Source: Axinella damicornis
Taxonomy: Eukaryota; Porifera; Demospongiae; Axinellida; Axinellidae
Assembly (NCBI GenBank): GCA_963931865.1
Contig: OZ007512.1
Coordinates: 1,316,509 to 1,380,508, forward strand
DNA: 64,000 bases
Direction of reading: 5' to 3'
This document shows, one piece after another, positions 10,601 to 20,014 of the stretch (positions are counted from its first letter, which is position 1; each line of letters begins with the position of its first letter). The notes under the pieces are model-generated. The model was given only the letters and a program-made list of their open reading frames with translations. It did no database searches and was not told the origin of the DNA. A program made the translations under genes and the position numbers.

Positions 10601-12595
10601 TCTTATATTACGTCCGACCCATCGAGAGTGTGTTTGTGTACGGATGAAATGATTCCCGACTGCTTGCTTGTATTCCCGAGTAAAACAGTTTATCCTGGAG
10701 AAACCTTCTTCATTCCGGCCGTTGTCGTCGGACAGAATTTTGGCACAGTGGATGGTTCCGTTTACAGCCAGTTCATACCCGTAGGAGGTAACAGGAGTTC
10801 TCCTCGGCTCGGAGACATGCAACAGTTTCAGGGAACCCATCAGCAGAGGTGTACTAAGCTACACTACTCCATAAAGACTGAGAATTCAGAAGAATTCCTC
10901 GTTCTCACCAGTAGTAGCATTCTCATCTCACAACTACCTGACAGTGACAAAATTGAATGTTTACAAGAATCGATTGAAACATATTCTCAGCCGGGGAAAT
11001 TCCATGGCAAAATCAAAGACGCTCTGCTGTCCACTCCGGTCTATATCAATGTCACCTTGCTGCCCTGCCCACTCGGTTTCGTGATGTCCCGTGACCCGGC
11101 TCAGTGCGTGTGCGACAAGCGGCTACATGCCTGTAACATCAACAACCAAATGGTACACCGCAATCAGTCGACATGGATCAACGCTTCCTTCATTGGCAAC
11201 GTCAGCAGTGGAGTCATCACCAATGATAAATGCCCCTTTGATTACTGCAATTCCAGTGTACTCGATGTGGACCTCACCAATCCAGACACACAATGCGCCT
11301 TTGAACACTCGGGGATGCTGTGCGGTGGTTGTAAACCAGGACTCAGCCTCACTCTGGGTAGCTCACGATGTCGCCCCTGCCCCAACACATACCTCACCCT
11401 CCTCATTCCCTTTACAGTAGCCGGATTAGCTTTGGTCTTCTTCATAAAGATTCTGAATCTCACAGTTGCTCAAGGAATGATAAATGGTCTCATCTTCTAT
11501 GCCAACATTGTGTGGGCCAATGGTACTGGCTTCTTCCCAGCAAAGGATCAGAATCATCTCACAGTATTCATAGCCTGGCTGAACCTTGACCTTGGTATTG
11601 AGACCTGTTTCTTTGATGGTCTGAATGGTTACTCCAAGCTATGGTTGCAGTTTGCCTTTCCCCTCTACATCTGGTTGGTCGTTGCTCTGGTCATTGTTCT
11701 TGCTCACTATTCTTCAACTGCAGCTAGGATATTCGGCAACGATTCGGTACCGGTTTTGGCCACCTTGGTCTTCTTGTCGTATGCCAAACTTCTCCGAACC
11801 ATCATAGTCATCCTACGCTACTCTACTCTGGAGTACCCAGATGGATCCAGTAAAGCTGTGTGGTCATTTGATGGCAACGTTGAATACTTCGGAGCAATGC
11901 ACGCCCCTTTGTTTGCGGTGGCCATTGCTTTCCTTCTTTTTCTCTGGCTTCCATATATGGGCATCCTGACCTTTGCCCAATGGTTACAGAAGGTGACCAA
12001 CTACAGAGCTATGGGGTGGTTTGTGAAGCTGAAGCCATTCTTTGATGCCTACCTCGGTCCACTGCAGGACAAGCATCGTTACTGGGTCGGATTTCTTCTC
12101 CTCGTACGAGGCATTCTGTTTGTTATATTTTCCACGTGTGACTCATCGACTGTGAATCTGCTTACTATTGCAGCCACAATGTTCACCCTCCTAACGTACC
12201 TCGCCTACACTGGACATCTCTATAGGAAGAATTACGTCACCTTGCTGGAGAACTCCTTCATCATTAATCTTGGAACTCTTGCAGTGGGAACACTCTATGT
12301 CAAACAGAGTGGGGGCTCTCAGCTGGCGCTCACATACACCTCCATTGGAGTCGCTCTTGCTGAGTTTATTGTCATCCTTGTCCATCAGATTGCCCTGAGG
12401 GGGAAGACTTCATGCGGGCAGTATGTCATGGCGATAGTCAAGGCAAAGAATCGAGCAGATTATGAAAATCTTGACATCGAGGAGGAGGAGGAGGAGACCA
12501 AGCAAGAGATAGTGGTGCGAGTGCGACCGTTGAGGCTCACTTACGGCCAGGATGGTGAGCCTGTGCTCCAGGAAGAAACAGAAACAAACACTTGA
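7676..12595 (+). CDS. Secreted-type beta-helix ectodomain protein with polytopic C-terminal domain
   Basis: One uninterrupted exon of 1639 residues. A GTG at 7649 extends the frame, but the ATG at 7676 opens a good signal peptide (MATGLRVLVLSSLLFGLTST). Residues about 30-900 are parallel beta-helix repeats with recurring IENSVVS, NSEI-x-GH and ISNSTISS rungs and many N-x-S/T sites. A Cys-rich module follows near 1120-1235 (CPFDYC, CGGCKPGLSL, CRPCPN). From about 1235 to 1580 I count eight or nine hydrophobic spans, including GMINGLIFYANIVW, FIAWLNLDLGIETCF and FLSYAKLLRTIIV. The tail is acidic (IEEEEEET). The layout suggests a large plasma-membrane receptor or adhesion protein. I recognise it as an unnamed invertebrate family, not a characterised one; ligand and signalling are unknown. 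Four decayed copies lie downstream. Confidence 0.85.
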   Translation: MATGLRVLVLSSLLFGLTSTAVSSSVLYYVRPSVPARATCPGQPCFTLDEYAENKTEYFVSDIRMVFLSGEHKLSRVIEVANVTNVTFVGYNSTLELTQPDAHIVCNGSDSSLTFTSITFLTIIGLKFSGCGASEIGTIVLNKVSDFQLLHVSISGDGHGLNVISPFGNSIILDSEFYSSPVTVTSPSDETSLQNMSSLVIGNSLFLSSGFDITAKYCNIQLNLSLSHVTMLQGGISGSCLYERVGSIVLDLDSVTMHDGSIELFDNRELRLQCADLSVVVQICNSTISNSSDPGIRVQGGVTSVYINNSDIIGPGDKNTLYITSVSDSSCTIEKSVVSIGGGVQLYSLGAQSISIRNSTVSNSTNVFRAGIDVSGQGNMSVYIDIKNSEISGHKMCGVCISNSIQPDFFVYSLTIENSLVSNNQQGSIHLNTFGNGPGLHFVRISNGTISSGVYGVKVKGGTNASVSVNNSEIVGHQRSAIALNPDFHSSVIIENSVVSIVGEKYLSGGSIDLNINYGGGGHQLIRICSSTISSSSDWYGIQVRGMTNTSVYILNSEITGFREGVHISTSSGMRWNEEQPDTYALLTVENSVVSNEGSTGLFSSGVSVSAATFQSVLQLIVIMISNSSIINSTDTGVQAEGGWNTTARVNIHNSEITGHRRYCIRITHRQPDTYSELTIENSVVSNTWNSGTGIYVTGPTSFYINNTQIVGHTNGGMYFDYPGPTYSNTIQNSAVSGNVLMSRDSLSGAALTLQGGASVLLRNVSFVENAVFTDLTIPTAVVTLASTKNVTFVNCIFSSNIGTPILAYNSNFTVEGTNTFVNNSGYQGGAMAFYANSQMYLQNHTHITFKNNRAQRVGGAIYVYSNPIDHFEISVKCDGDPNPKKCRCDDNVNLKSKCFLYFNMSVSSRILENLDIRLNFIDNTAENGGGSSLYGERINICHVANGYPYSNLVGYQFFADSRFISLEPNATTDLSYITSDPSRVCLCTDEMIPDCLLVFPSKTVYPGETFFIPAVVVGQNFGTVDGSVYSQFIPVGGNRSSPRLGDMQQFQGTHQQRCTKLHYSIKTENSEEFLVLTSSSILISQLPDSDKIECLQESIETYSQPGKFHGKIKDALLSTPVYINVTLLPCPLGFVMSRDPAQCVCDKRLHACNINNQMVHRNQSTWINASFIGNVSSGVITNDKCPFDYCNSSVLDVDLTNPDTQCAFEHSGMLCGGCKPGLSLTLGSSRCRPCPNTYLTLLIPFTVAGLALVFFIKILNLTVAQGMINGLIFYANIVWANGTGFFPAKDQNHLTVFIAWLNLDLGIETCFFDGLNGYSKLWLQFAFPLYIWLVVALVIVLAHYSSTAARIFGNDSVPVLATLVFLSYAKLLRTIIVILRYSTLEYPDGSSKAVWSFDGNVEYFGAMHAPLFAVAIAFLLFLWLPYMGILTFAQWLQKVTNYRAMGWFVKLKPFFDAYLGPLQDKHRYWVGFLLLVRGILFVIFSTCDSSTVNLLTIAATMFTLLTYLAYTGHLYRKNYVTLLENSFIINLGTLAVGTLYVKQSGGSQLALTYTSIGVALAEFIVILVHQIALRGKTSCGQYVMAIVKAKNRADYENLDIEEEEEETKQEIVVRVRPLRLTYGQDGEPVLQEETETNT

Positions 12596-14191
12596 CTACA
12601 CCATGCTATAGTATAGTTGAGTGACCGTATGTAAATTTTTCACTTTAACAAGATGTGGATTTATATAGCACATCGTAATTTTATTGTGACATGGTTAGTT
12701 CGATGTTCGATATACTCCTAGCTAGTCTATCAGATCTCACTTTGGACCATTCTTTTTTAATTCATCACATAATTTTTGGCTACACTGTAAAATATAGCCA
12801 GCTTGCTAGCTTTGTGTTTATAGGCAGAATATGCTCTCTATCAGATCTCCCTCTTTGACTTTATCATATCCTTTTTTGTCTACACTGTAAACTATCATTG
12901 GCAGAGTATATTCCTTATCAGATCTCCCTTTCACACTTTGACAATTTTTTCCCATACTTTTTGGCTACACTGTAAATATAGCTAGCTTGCTAGCTACTAC
13001 TTTTACACGGAAAATTAAAATGGAATATGTAAATGAGTGGGCATTCCTTCACTGGCAGTTTCGCTGGCGGCATAACATTACATAAAATAAGACAGGGTAC
13101 AATCTAAATTAGGAACGCCTGTATTGAACACCCATAATGCAAATTCAAACTAACAATACAGTACTTCTCTGAAAATGCAGAATTTGAGATACCAAGGGTT
13201 AAAGAACATCAATCTTGTGCTATTTTCCCTCTGCACCAAGTTGTTTACCTTGTTGAAGGAGTGAACTAATGGATTGTTTAGTGGTGCATAGTGAAATTTC
13301 CTAGCAGTTTTGGTAATGAAGTGTATCATCTCCACTCACACGAGCAACACAGGTAACAAACAGCAGCTTGTACTACAATTTTGTCATGTTGCCATGGAAA
13401 CTGTAAGTGTGCACACATCTCGCATACACACATATAGAACCAAATTCAACATGGTGTGCAATGCACTGCAGGTTAATTGGTGTAGCTAGCTTCAGAGTGC
13501 ATGGACCTCACATGCTTGCCCCCAGTATGTGTCGGCCTTTTATCCACTACTGCTCATTGCTCTTACATACACTTGTGTTGAACTACACGGACACAACTTC
13601 AGACCAATTGTCTGGCTATGGAAACCATTTCACAGATGTTTAGACAGAGGTGGGATACAAAAGTATCCGTTTTTGCTACATTTCTTCTCCTATCTTTCTC
13701 TAAGCTTCTGCACTGTTTTGTTACAAGGACAGTGATATAGCTACGGCCGTAGCTGATGGTGAGTTTATATCAGGTACTTCACATGTCCTACTGGTTGATG
13801 CCACTGTGTGTTATTTAACCAATGAACACCTTCTTAGCTGTTGTTGCTTAGATTCATATCTCTCCCTCTTTTTTTTCTTTCTATTTTTTTTCTTTCTATA
13901 ATAGTTTATGCAGAAGCAAAGGATACACAACTAGCAAAGAGCTAAATACAAAGTGTACCCAAAAATTATAAGTAAAGCAGTACAGATCTTTTAAAAGAAT
14001 TAAAAGAGCAATGCATAAACCCTCCATATGATTAATGTGTGATTGGGTAGTAATGTCAGCCTGGTAAATTCACTCCGCCTTGCAATTGCCTCGTGAAATT
14101 ACAAACCTTATTCATACAATTGCAACGGTCAACTGTTAGCTAACGTTGGGTACATTGTTATGTCCTAGTTCCAGATCTCCGGACTATATAT
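12596..14191. other. Non-coding spacer with dispersed repeat
   Basis: There is no supported gene. Imperfect repeats of TATCAGATCTCCCTTT-like and GGCTACACTGTAAA sequence fill 12720-13000. A block at 13190-13400 (TCCTAGCAGTTTTGGTAATG and CCACTCACAC) recurs near 22340, 26870, 28800 and 33350. Confidence 0.5.
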
Positions 14192-14280
14192 GGTCATGTG
14201 ACTCAGTGGCAATGGTCATGTGACTCAGTGGCAATGGTCATGTGACTCAGTGGCAATGGTCATGTGACTCAGTGGCAGTG
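14192..14280 (+). promoter_or_regulatory. Four tandem 22-bp E-box/AP-1 composite repeats
   Basis: The unit GGTCATGTGACTCAGTGGCA(AT) repeats at 14192, 14214, 14236 and 14258. TCATGTGA is a bHLH-ZIP (MITF/TFE/USF type) site and overlaps TGACTCA, an AP-1 site. The array lies about 300 bp upstream of the first secreted peptide gene. A six-unit version lies at 29402-29533. Confidence 0.65.
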
Positions 14281-14452
14281 GTTGTCCAGCAGCCTGGGTG
14301 AAGTAGTCAGTGACTATTCAAAAGTGCTGCATTGTTCTGTTGTCATAGTAATATTGTGCATGAACTGCATGATGGATCAGCTGATCGACCTCCTGTAGGA
14401 AGCTATGACCACAAGGGTTGCATGGTTGAACATAACATGGCCTGGTGTGCGA

Positions 14453-14458
14453 TTATAA
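14453..14458 (+). promoter_or_regulatory. Candidate TATA element of peptide gene A
   Basis: TTATAA sits in a block conserved upstream of all three peptide genes. The block also carries GGAAGCTATGACCACA, CATGGTTGAACA and AGACCTG. The equivalent boxes are TATAAA at 23513 and TATATAA at 36028. Confidence 0.45.
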
Positions 14459-14583
14459 CGGGCAGTAAGACCTGCATGAGATCTGCATCAAATGTGCTCA
14501 GCTGTTGTCTGCACTGCATGCAGCTAGCTAGCTAGCTATCAGCCAGAAGCCACGATCTTCATTCTCCCATTGTCAGGCGGAGA

Positions 14584-16435
14584 ATGGCATCCACTGCTGC
14601 CTTCATCCTTCTCTTCTATGGCAGCTGCTTGCTCACCCTCTCAGCTGCGGCTCCACGTAAGATGGAGTCGGCCAACAGGAATTACGGACATAAGTGGATG
14701 GCATGCACATGCACTTTGATGTGAGTGTGTGAATAATACAACTTCTCATTTTATATGCAGCTTCCGTCTACCAGAATGAAGACGGAGCAGAAGGTATGCC
14801 CTGCATGCAGTGAATTGCAGTTACGACAATTAATTCAGAGGCAAACATTGTTACCAGGGGTGCATGCATACATCATCTGGAACTAGTTCATGTACATGCA
14901 AGACGTCGACCTTCAGCATCTGTTATAATAGCATTACTGTACCAGCATGTTCAAACTTCTCTTCAGTAGCTATAATTAATGTAACTTTCCACAGTTTTCT
15001 GCTACCTTTTGGACGGCTGTAAAGTCCCCTCCGTCATCACCAACTCAGTAGAGGAGTGCTGCAGACATTTTGGGAAGTCATATGGAATTCTGGATTGGTT
15101 CAGTTGCTTCCCGTGGTGCGTGAGTGTTGGTCTGTAGACCCTATTATAGTGTCGGTAGCTATAGTATAGACTCTATTATAGTGTCGGTAGCTATAGTATA
15201 GACTCTATTATAGTGTCGGTAGCTATAGTATAGACTCTATTATCAGGTCAGTTCACTTCAGTTCAGTTGATAACCCAGGAATGCCGCATCCCCAATGCTG
15301 GAGGTTTTCGTGCAGATCCTGGGCCCCATTAACATGGGGATGGTGATGACATCATCACTGAACTCACTTACTGGCTAGGCCTGAGCCCAATCTGCTTCCA
15401 ATGTTACCTATTTTTCTTGCTTGCAATTCTCATAAATGCTACCTATTTTGCTCATTAGCTGTGCCTATTTTTCTCATATTATGCTCAGTGGTTCACAAAA
15501 AAACCCTGAAAAGGACAAATTGCACACACATGCAGTCTCAATATTAACGATTATCTGTACTGTAGCATGATCGATGTCTCCAAATAGTGTTGTAGTGTAC
15601 TCCTGCTGTCCTTGAAATGATGCACGTGCCAGAGATTAGAGTTATGAGCAATTTTTCTTACACCCCACCCCTATTTTTCCAGCATTATGCTTCTTGCTAC
15701 AGCTTGCCTATTTTTCTCAAATTTCTGCCGGCAGATTGTGCACAGGCCTATTAGCTACTGGCTTACCTTATTGGCATTGCTGAAACTTGTTTTTCTGGAA
15801 GGGCTAAGGACAAATTCCTTTTTTTAAGACAAACCAACCTTCAACAGAAAAACCAAGGGCTTTAGTGGGATTCGAACTCAGGACAGAGCCTGAGTTGTAC
15901 ACTGGAGACACCACTTATATTATGTAGGTACCGGTCCAGGATATAATAGCACATATACGCAATGAAATCTCTCGAAATCTCAAAAACATAACTATAATAT
16001 ATAGCCTAAGCCATTAATCTTCAAGTGTTTTTCCTGAACAAGAATACTCCTAGTGTTGTGAAAAAGCACTGCGAAAGTACCAAACCAGAAGTCGTCATAC
16101 CGCCAAAATCTTCTCCTTCAGATGGCCGGGCTAGCTCAAAATTGTGTGACTCCCTCACGACGGTTTTCGCACAAAACAGCAGCATTGTACACCGAGCAGT
16201 GCATGATCCCACCGCTTTTTTCACAACTTTTCAAGGTCTCAAATCCCTTATATAATTATACTTTTTTTTGAGAAGACGACAACCTGACATAGCTAACACA
16301 TTGATTTCTGTTGTCCCAGTGTGTTCTCTATCGGTTTCACTGTATAGCACGGCAGGTTATTCTGCCTGGTTGGAAATTAGTAGAAGTCACATGCTTTTGC
16401 ATTTCTTTTTATACAGCATTGCCCCTGGCCGCTGA
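14584..16435 (+). CDS. Small secreted cysteine-rich peptide, paralogue A
   Basis: Exons are 14584-14689, 14761-14793, 14995-15115 and 16417-16435, totalling 279 nt (92 residues) with consistent phases. The signal peptide is MASTAAFILLFYGSCLLTLS. The mature part carries six cysteines spaced C-x5-C-x12-CC-x14-C-x2-C, ending in CFPC. The last Cys comes from joining exon 3 (TG) to exon 4 (C). Reading through instead gives PWC and a TAG at 15135. The distal exon 1 donor is changed from GTAAGT to ATAAGT; an in-phase upstream donor (CCAC|GTAAGA, exon end 14656) could replace it, giving 81 residues. ECC-x-x-x-GKSYG-x-C-x-x-C loosely recalls the TB domain of fibrillins, which I cannot confirm. An extracellular role is inferred; function is unknown. 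Confidence 0.6.
15141..15244. repeat. 32-bp tandem repeat, about 3.25 copies
   Basis: The unit begins CTATTATAGTGTCGGTAGCT and restarts at 15173, 15205 and 15237. It lies just after exon 3 of peptide gene A. Confidence 0.9.
15800..15900 (-). mobile_element. tRNA-derived SINE fragment
   Basis: On the minus strand CTGAGTTCGAATCCCACTAA matches a polymerase III B box, and CTTGGTTTTTCTGTTGAAGG follows. The same block is found on the plus strand at 61110-61185, which shows it is a dispersed family. Confidence 0.6.
15960..16260. repeat. Intron 3 segment of peptide gene A shared with paralogue B
   Basis: Sequence from CAAGTGTTTTTCCTGA through ACGGTTTTCGCACAAAACAG is repeated at 24915-25130. Part of it is repeated in inverted form near 18040-18110 and 40640-40700. 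It documents duplication of whole gene units including introns. Confidence 0.6.
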
Positions 16436-16796
16436 AACTCCACTAGTAAGCCGGCAACTCCTTCAGCAAGACAATAATGAACCCCTCATTGGACTGTAAT
16501 AGTTAGCTAATGGCTGAACAATTGTTTAGTTTAGTTGTAGTTTTAATTAAGAGGCTGAGACAGTCCTCATTTTAGTTTTAGTTTTACTAAAGTGAAATAT
16601 GCCATACTATATAGTTTTAGTTTTAGTTAACTAAAACAACATTGATACAGTCTGTGTAACTCCTGTGTGTGTAATATGGTGCAACCATGTCACATGATTG
16701 TATGGAGTAATTATGTGTAGCAATTAGCTAAGTTTCACATGACTTCGACACAATGGTTATAATAACTGTTGACTTGCAGCAATCTGTGAAATCTGT

Positions 16797-17210
16797 ACTA
16801 ACGTACCTCGCCTACACTGCACATCTCTACAGGAAGAATTACGTCACTTTGCTGGAGAACTCCTTCATCATTAATCTTGGAATTCTTGCGGTGGGAACAC
16901 TCTACGTCAAACAGAGTGGGGGCTCTCAGCTGCGCTCACATGCACCTCCGTTGGAATCACTGTTGCTGAGTTTATTGTCATCCTTGTCCATCAGATTGCC
17001 CTGAGGGGGAGGACTTCATGCGGGAGAGTCTGGCAGCATGTCATGACGATAGTCAAGGCAAAGAATCGAGCAGATTATGAGAATCTTGACATCGAGGAGG
17101 AGGAGGAGGAGACCAAGCAAGAGATAGTGGTGCGAGTGCGACTGTTGAGGCTCACGTTCGGCTGAGATGGTGAGCCTGTGCTCCAGGAAGAGGCAGAAAC
17201 TGGCACTTGA
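16797..17210 (+). pseudogene. Internally deleted copy of the beta-helix receptor
   Basis: The promoter-like block of the 7676 gene (here 16690-16797) is joined directly to sequence matching its last transmembrane spans and acidic tail. The 5' flank and the gene's 3' end are present, and about 4.5 kb between them is missing. After TLYVKQSGGSQL one base is lost (CTGCGCTC against CTGGCGCTC), shifting the frame. A TGA also replaces the end of the tail near 17163. Confidence 0.85.
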
Positions 17211-17279
17211 CTACACCATGCTGCTTTATACACCATACCCAACTGTTCCAGTTTTCATAGCACTAGCTCTATATGCATT

Positions 17280-17555
17280 ACAAGTAATAAAAAACATTTG
17301 AAAATGTAACAGGATGTAGGGATACCAGAACGGCAAAAAGTAAGGAAACAAGGCAGGGATGATCGCACAAAACAGTGCAGTATACAACCCCCCTACAGAG
17401 ATCTTTTTCCATATACATGTATAATGAAAAAAAGATATGTAGGGGAATTGTATACTGCACTGTTTTGTGCGATCATCCCTGCCTTGTTTCCTTACTTTTT
17501 GCCGTTCTGGTATCCCTACATCCTGTTACATTTTCAAATGTTTTTTATTACTTGT
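17280..17555. mobile_element. 276-bp long-arm foldback MITE
   Basis: The arms are about 118 bases and nearly perfect inverted copies, with ends ACAAGTAATAAAAAAC and GTTTTTTATTACTTGT. Copies lie at 39837-40111 and 41578-41897, and a truncated one at 39059-39300. Confidence 0.85.
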
Positions 17556-18382
17556 TTATGTCATTTTTTTTGCAGCAGCGCATACAATTTGCCATCACAG
17601 AGCAGAAGTCGGTGTCCTCACAAGTAGTAGGAGCCCTTGCTTTGGTATATGGACAATATTGACTCCGGTATTCACATTGGCTGAAGAATCAGACCCAAGT
17701 CAACCCTTTTCTGGATGGATATCCCTGTCTGAACTCTGAAGACCATAATATTATTAGCTATACCAGAAGCGGCAAGATTTATAAAGTCTTTAGATAGGCA
17801 TTCAGCCCTCTCACAGAACACAGTAGGTAGTAACGTACACAAATTATACGCAGAGTAACCAGAGTTTACCTCTAAGTATTCAACACAACGGCGCAAGACA
17901 CTTCTAATTCAGCGATCTTGAGTAATAATTACGTTCGTTGCTTAGTGATCGCGCATGCGTACAAACGAGAAAATGGCGTGACTAAAGAAGCCATAGTTAT
18001 TGAGTGGGCAGCTGCAGCCGCCTGGTGAAAACTTGGAGGTTGCAAAAAAGCGATGGCCAGGTGCACTACTCGGTGTGAAATGCTGCTGTTTCGTGCAAAA
18101 ACCATCATGAGAGATTGAGGCGACGTAGAGCTAGCCCGTCTGAAGAAGAAGAAGAAGAAAGAAGAAAGAAAAACAATTTGCCCGTTTCGCGAGTACCTGG
18201 TGTGGTACTTTCGCGACGGTTTTTCGCGACGCGAAGAGTCTTGTTGGTCATGAAAACACTCGAAGATGAACGGTATGTGGTTATAAAGTGTACCGTTTCT
18301 GAGATTTGGAGAGATTCTTTTGTATTAGCATATATTGCGTGTACGTCGTATCCCTACATACAGAGTCTACCGACTCTGTGAT
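17280..18382. repeat. 1.1-kb duplicated block, copy 1
   Basis: This stretch starts with the foldback MITE and is repeated almost base for base at 39837-40960. It holds short open frames (a Lys/Glu/Arg-rich stretch at 18115) that I do not accept as genes. The right end CGTATCCCTACATA inverts the TGTAGGGATAC found near the left end, so the block may itself be a larger non-autonomous element. Confidence 0.75.
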
Positions 18383-19235
18383 AATACACATAAATACACC
18401 CACCACAACTCCTCAGTTCTCACACTATTTATACTGTGTGATTTCAGTTTCTTGATCATAGCATTGTATAGTCTGATGTGTGTTTGTTGGCCATTAATAG
18501 TATCTATCAGATCTATACTTTCTCAGTTTGGACTGTTAGTAGCTAGCTAGCTGCATATGCAGCTTGATCACTTTGACTTTGTCACACATTTTGTACACTG
18601 TAAAAATGTATTACTCTTCTACAGAAAATTTAGCTAGTTGCCAAAGAATTGGGCATGCCTTTGCTGGTAGTTTTACTGGCTTTGTACCATTACGAATTAG
18701 CTAATAACAATTTATAGTTTCACCTACAAGCTTTAACCTGGAGGAAGTTTCATTACAATGTGTTTTACAATTATGGTTGATGCATGCTAGTTTATTGGCT
18801 GACATTGAGCAGACCAATTAAGCCAGTATGACAGGATATCACCCATTTGAAACATTAATCACGTTATTCTAAACTGGCATGATATACAGATTTTAGGAAG
18901 AATGTACAGCTTTATGTTGCTATGGTAATGCCGAAATTTCATGTATGGCAATTTTGATAGCCCAAATAACCCAAATCTAATAATAGCTATGGAAGTCTTG
19001 ATAATTAAGTGTTTGATTATGTTTATTAAATTGGTTAGCCCTCTCCAGAACCATCTTCATTGTGAATACAATGTACACACAGAGGCAATAGACCTTATTC
19101 GGCTAACGCGCGCGACGACACTGGTGGCAAATTCCAATTACTTGCGTGGGCGTTCCGCACAGCTGCAACTGTTATAAACTAACTTCTTGCTAACAGTACG
19201 TACGTTTTCAGACTGTTTGGGGGGGAAGCTCCCCC

Positions 19236-19269
<34 letters not shown>

Positions 19270-19720
19270 AGTAGATGAAACCCTGATACAGTACACTACT
19301 TTGTGTAGGTGACAGAAGACTCGTTGCAAAAGGGAGAGCACATTCACGAGAGACAAGTTTCGACGTTTGTGAAGGAGCTCAGGGACAGCCGTAGGGCTGA
19401 AAGCACACTAAAGAGCGTATTGCAAAGTTGGCGCTAGCTGACTCACTTTCGAGCGCATTTATCTACTGAAAAGGCACTAGCCTCACCGTAGCTGCCTTGC
19501 AGAGCACGTCCAGCAACTAGCTGGCGAGCCACATCCCTCAAAAGCACACCCACCTCGAGCCACGCCCATGGCGAACGGTACTACTACAGCCACTCTGATC
19601 AGCTAGTGCTTACACAGGATGATGTCCATTGTGCTGCACTCCCAGAGCCACTGGAGAAACACCACAAGAGTGCCTTGGGATGGTGGTGCTGAGTGCTTGC
19701 TGTTGGAATCCTGTGGCAGG
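18383..19720. other. Gene-free stretch
   Basis: AT-rich sequence with fragments resembling the 12.7-13.0 kb spacer, then a 31-C tract at 19239-19269. No supported gene. Confidence 0.5.
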
Positions 19721-19729
19721 GTCATGTAG

Positions 19730-19945
19730 ACTTTGGTGTAAAATGTTGCCATTGTGCATAAAGGGAAAATTTTACGCCATTCATGCCTTTGTGCACAAAG
19801 GAAAATTTTACGCCATGGCTGTCGTTATGTACATAACGACAGCATTTTACGCCATGCATGGGGTTTGGCGTAAAATCCCCTTGTGAAATGGCGTGACCAC
19901 TTATACAATGTTGCGTATACATAAAGGGAGAATTTTACGCCAATG
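19730..19945. repeat. Cluster of TTTTACGCCA motifs
   Basis: Five direct or inverted copies of TTTTACGCCA/TGGCGTAAAA, plus a variant GGTGTAAAAT, occur in about 215 bases. One group surrounds the hairpin GCTGTCGTTATGTACATAAC. It lies immediately upstream of the receptor pseudogene at 20015. Confidence 0.7.
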
Positions 19946-20014
19946 AACTAAACGAATGGGGTTACCCCTGATGGACCTAATTGACAGAGCTCACCCCATC
20001 AAACATTTACTCTG

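Noticed and set aside
18115..18381. Lys/Glu/Arg-rich 88-residue ORF, repeated at 40696
   Set aside because: Part of a duplicated non-coding block; the GAA run differs in length between the copies and no family is recognisable.
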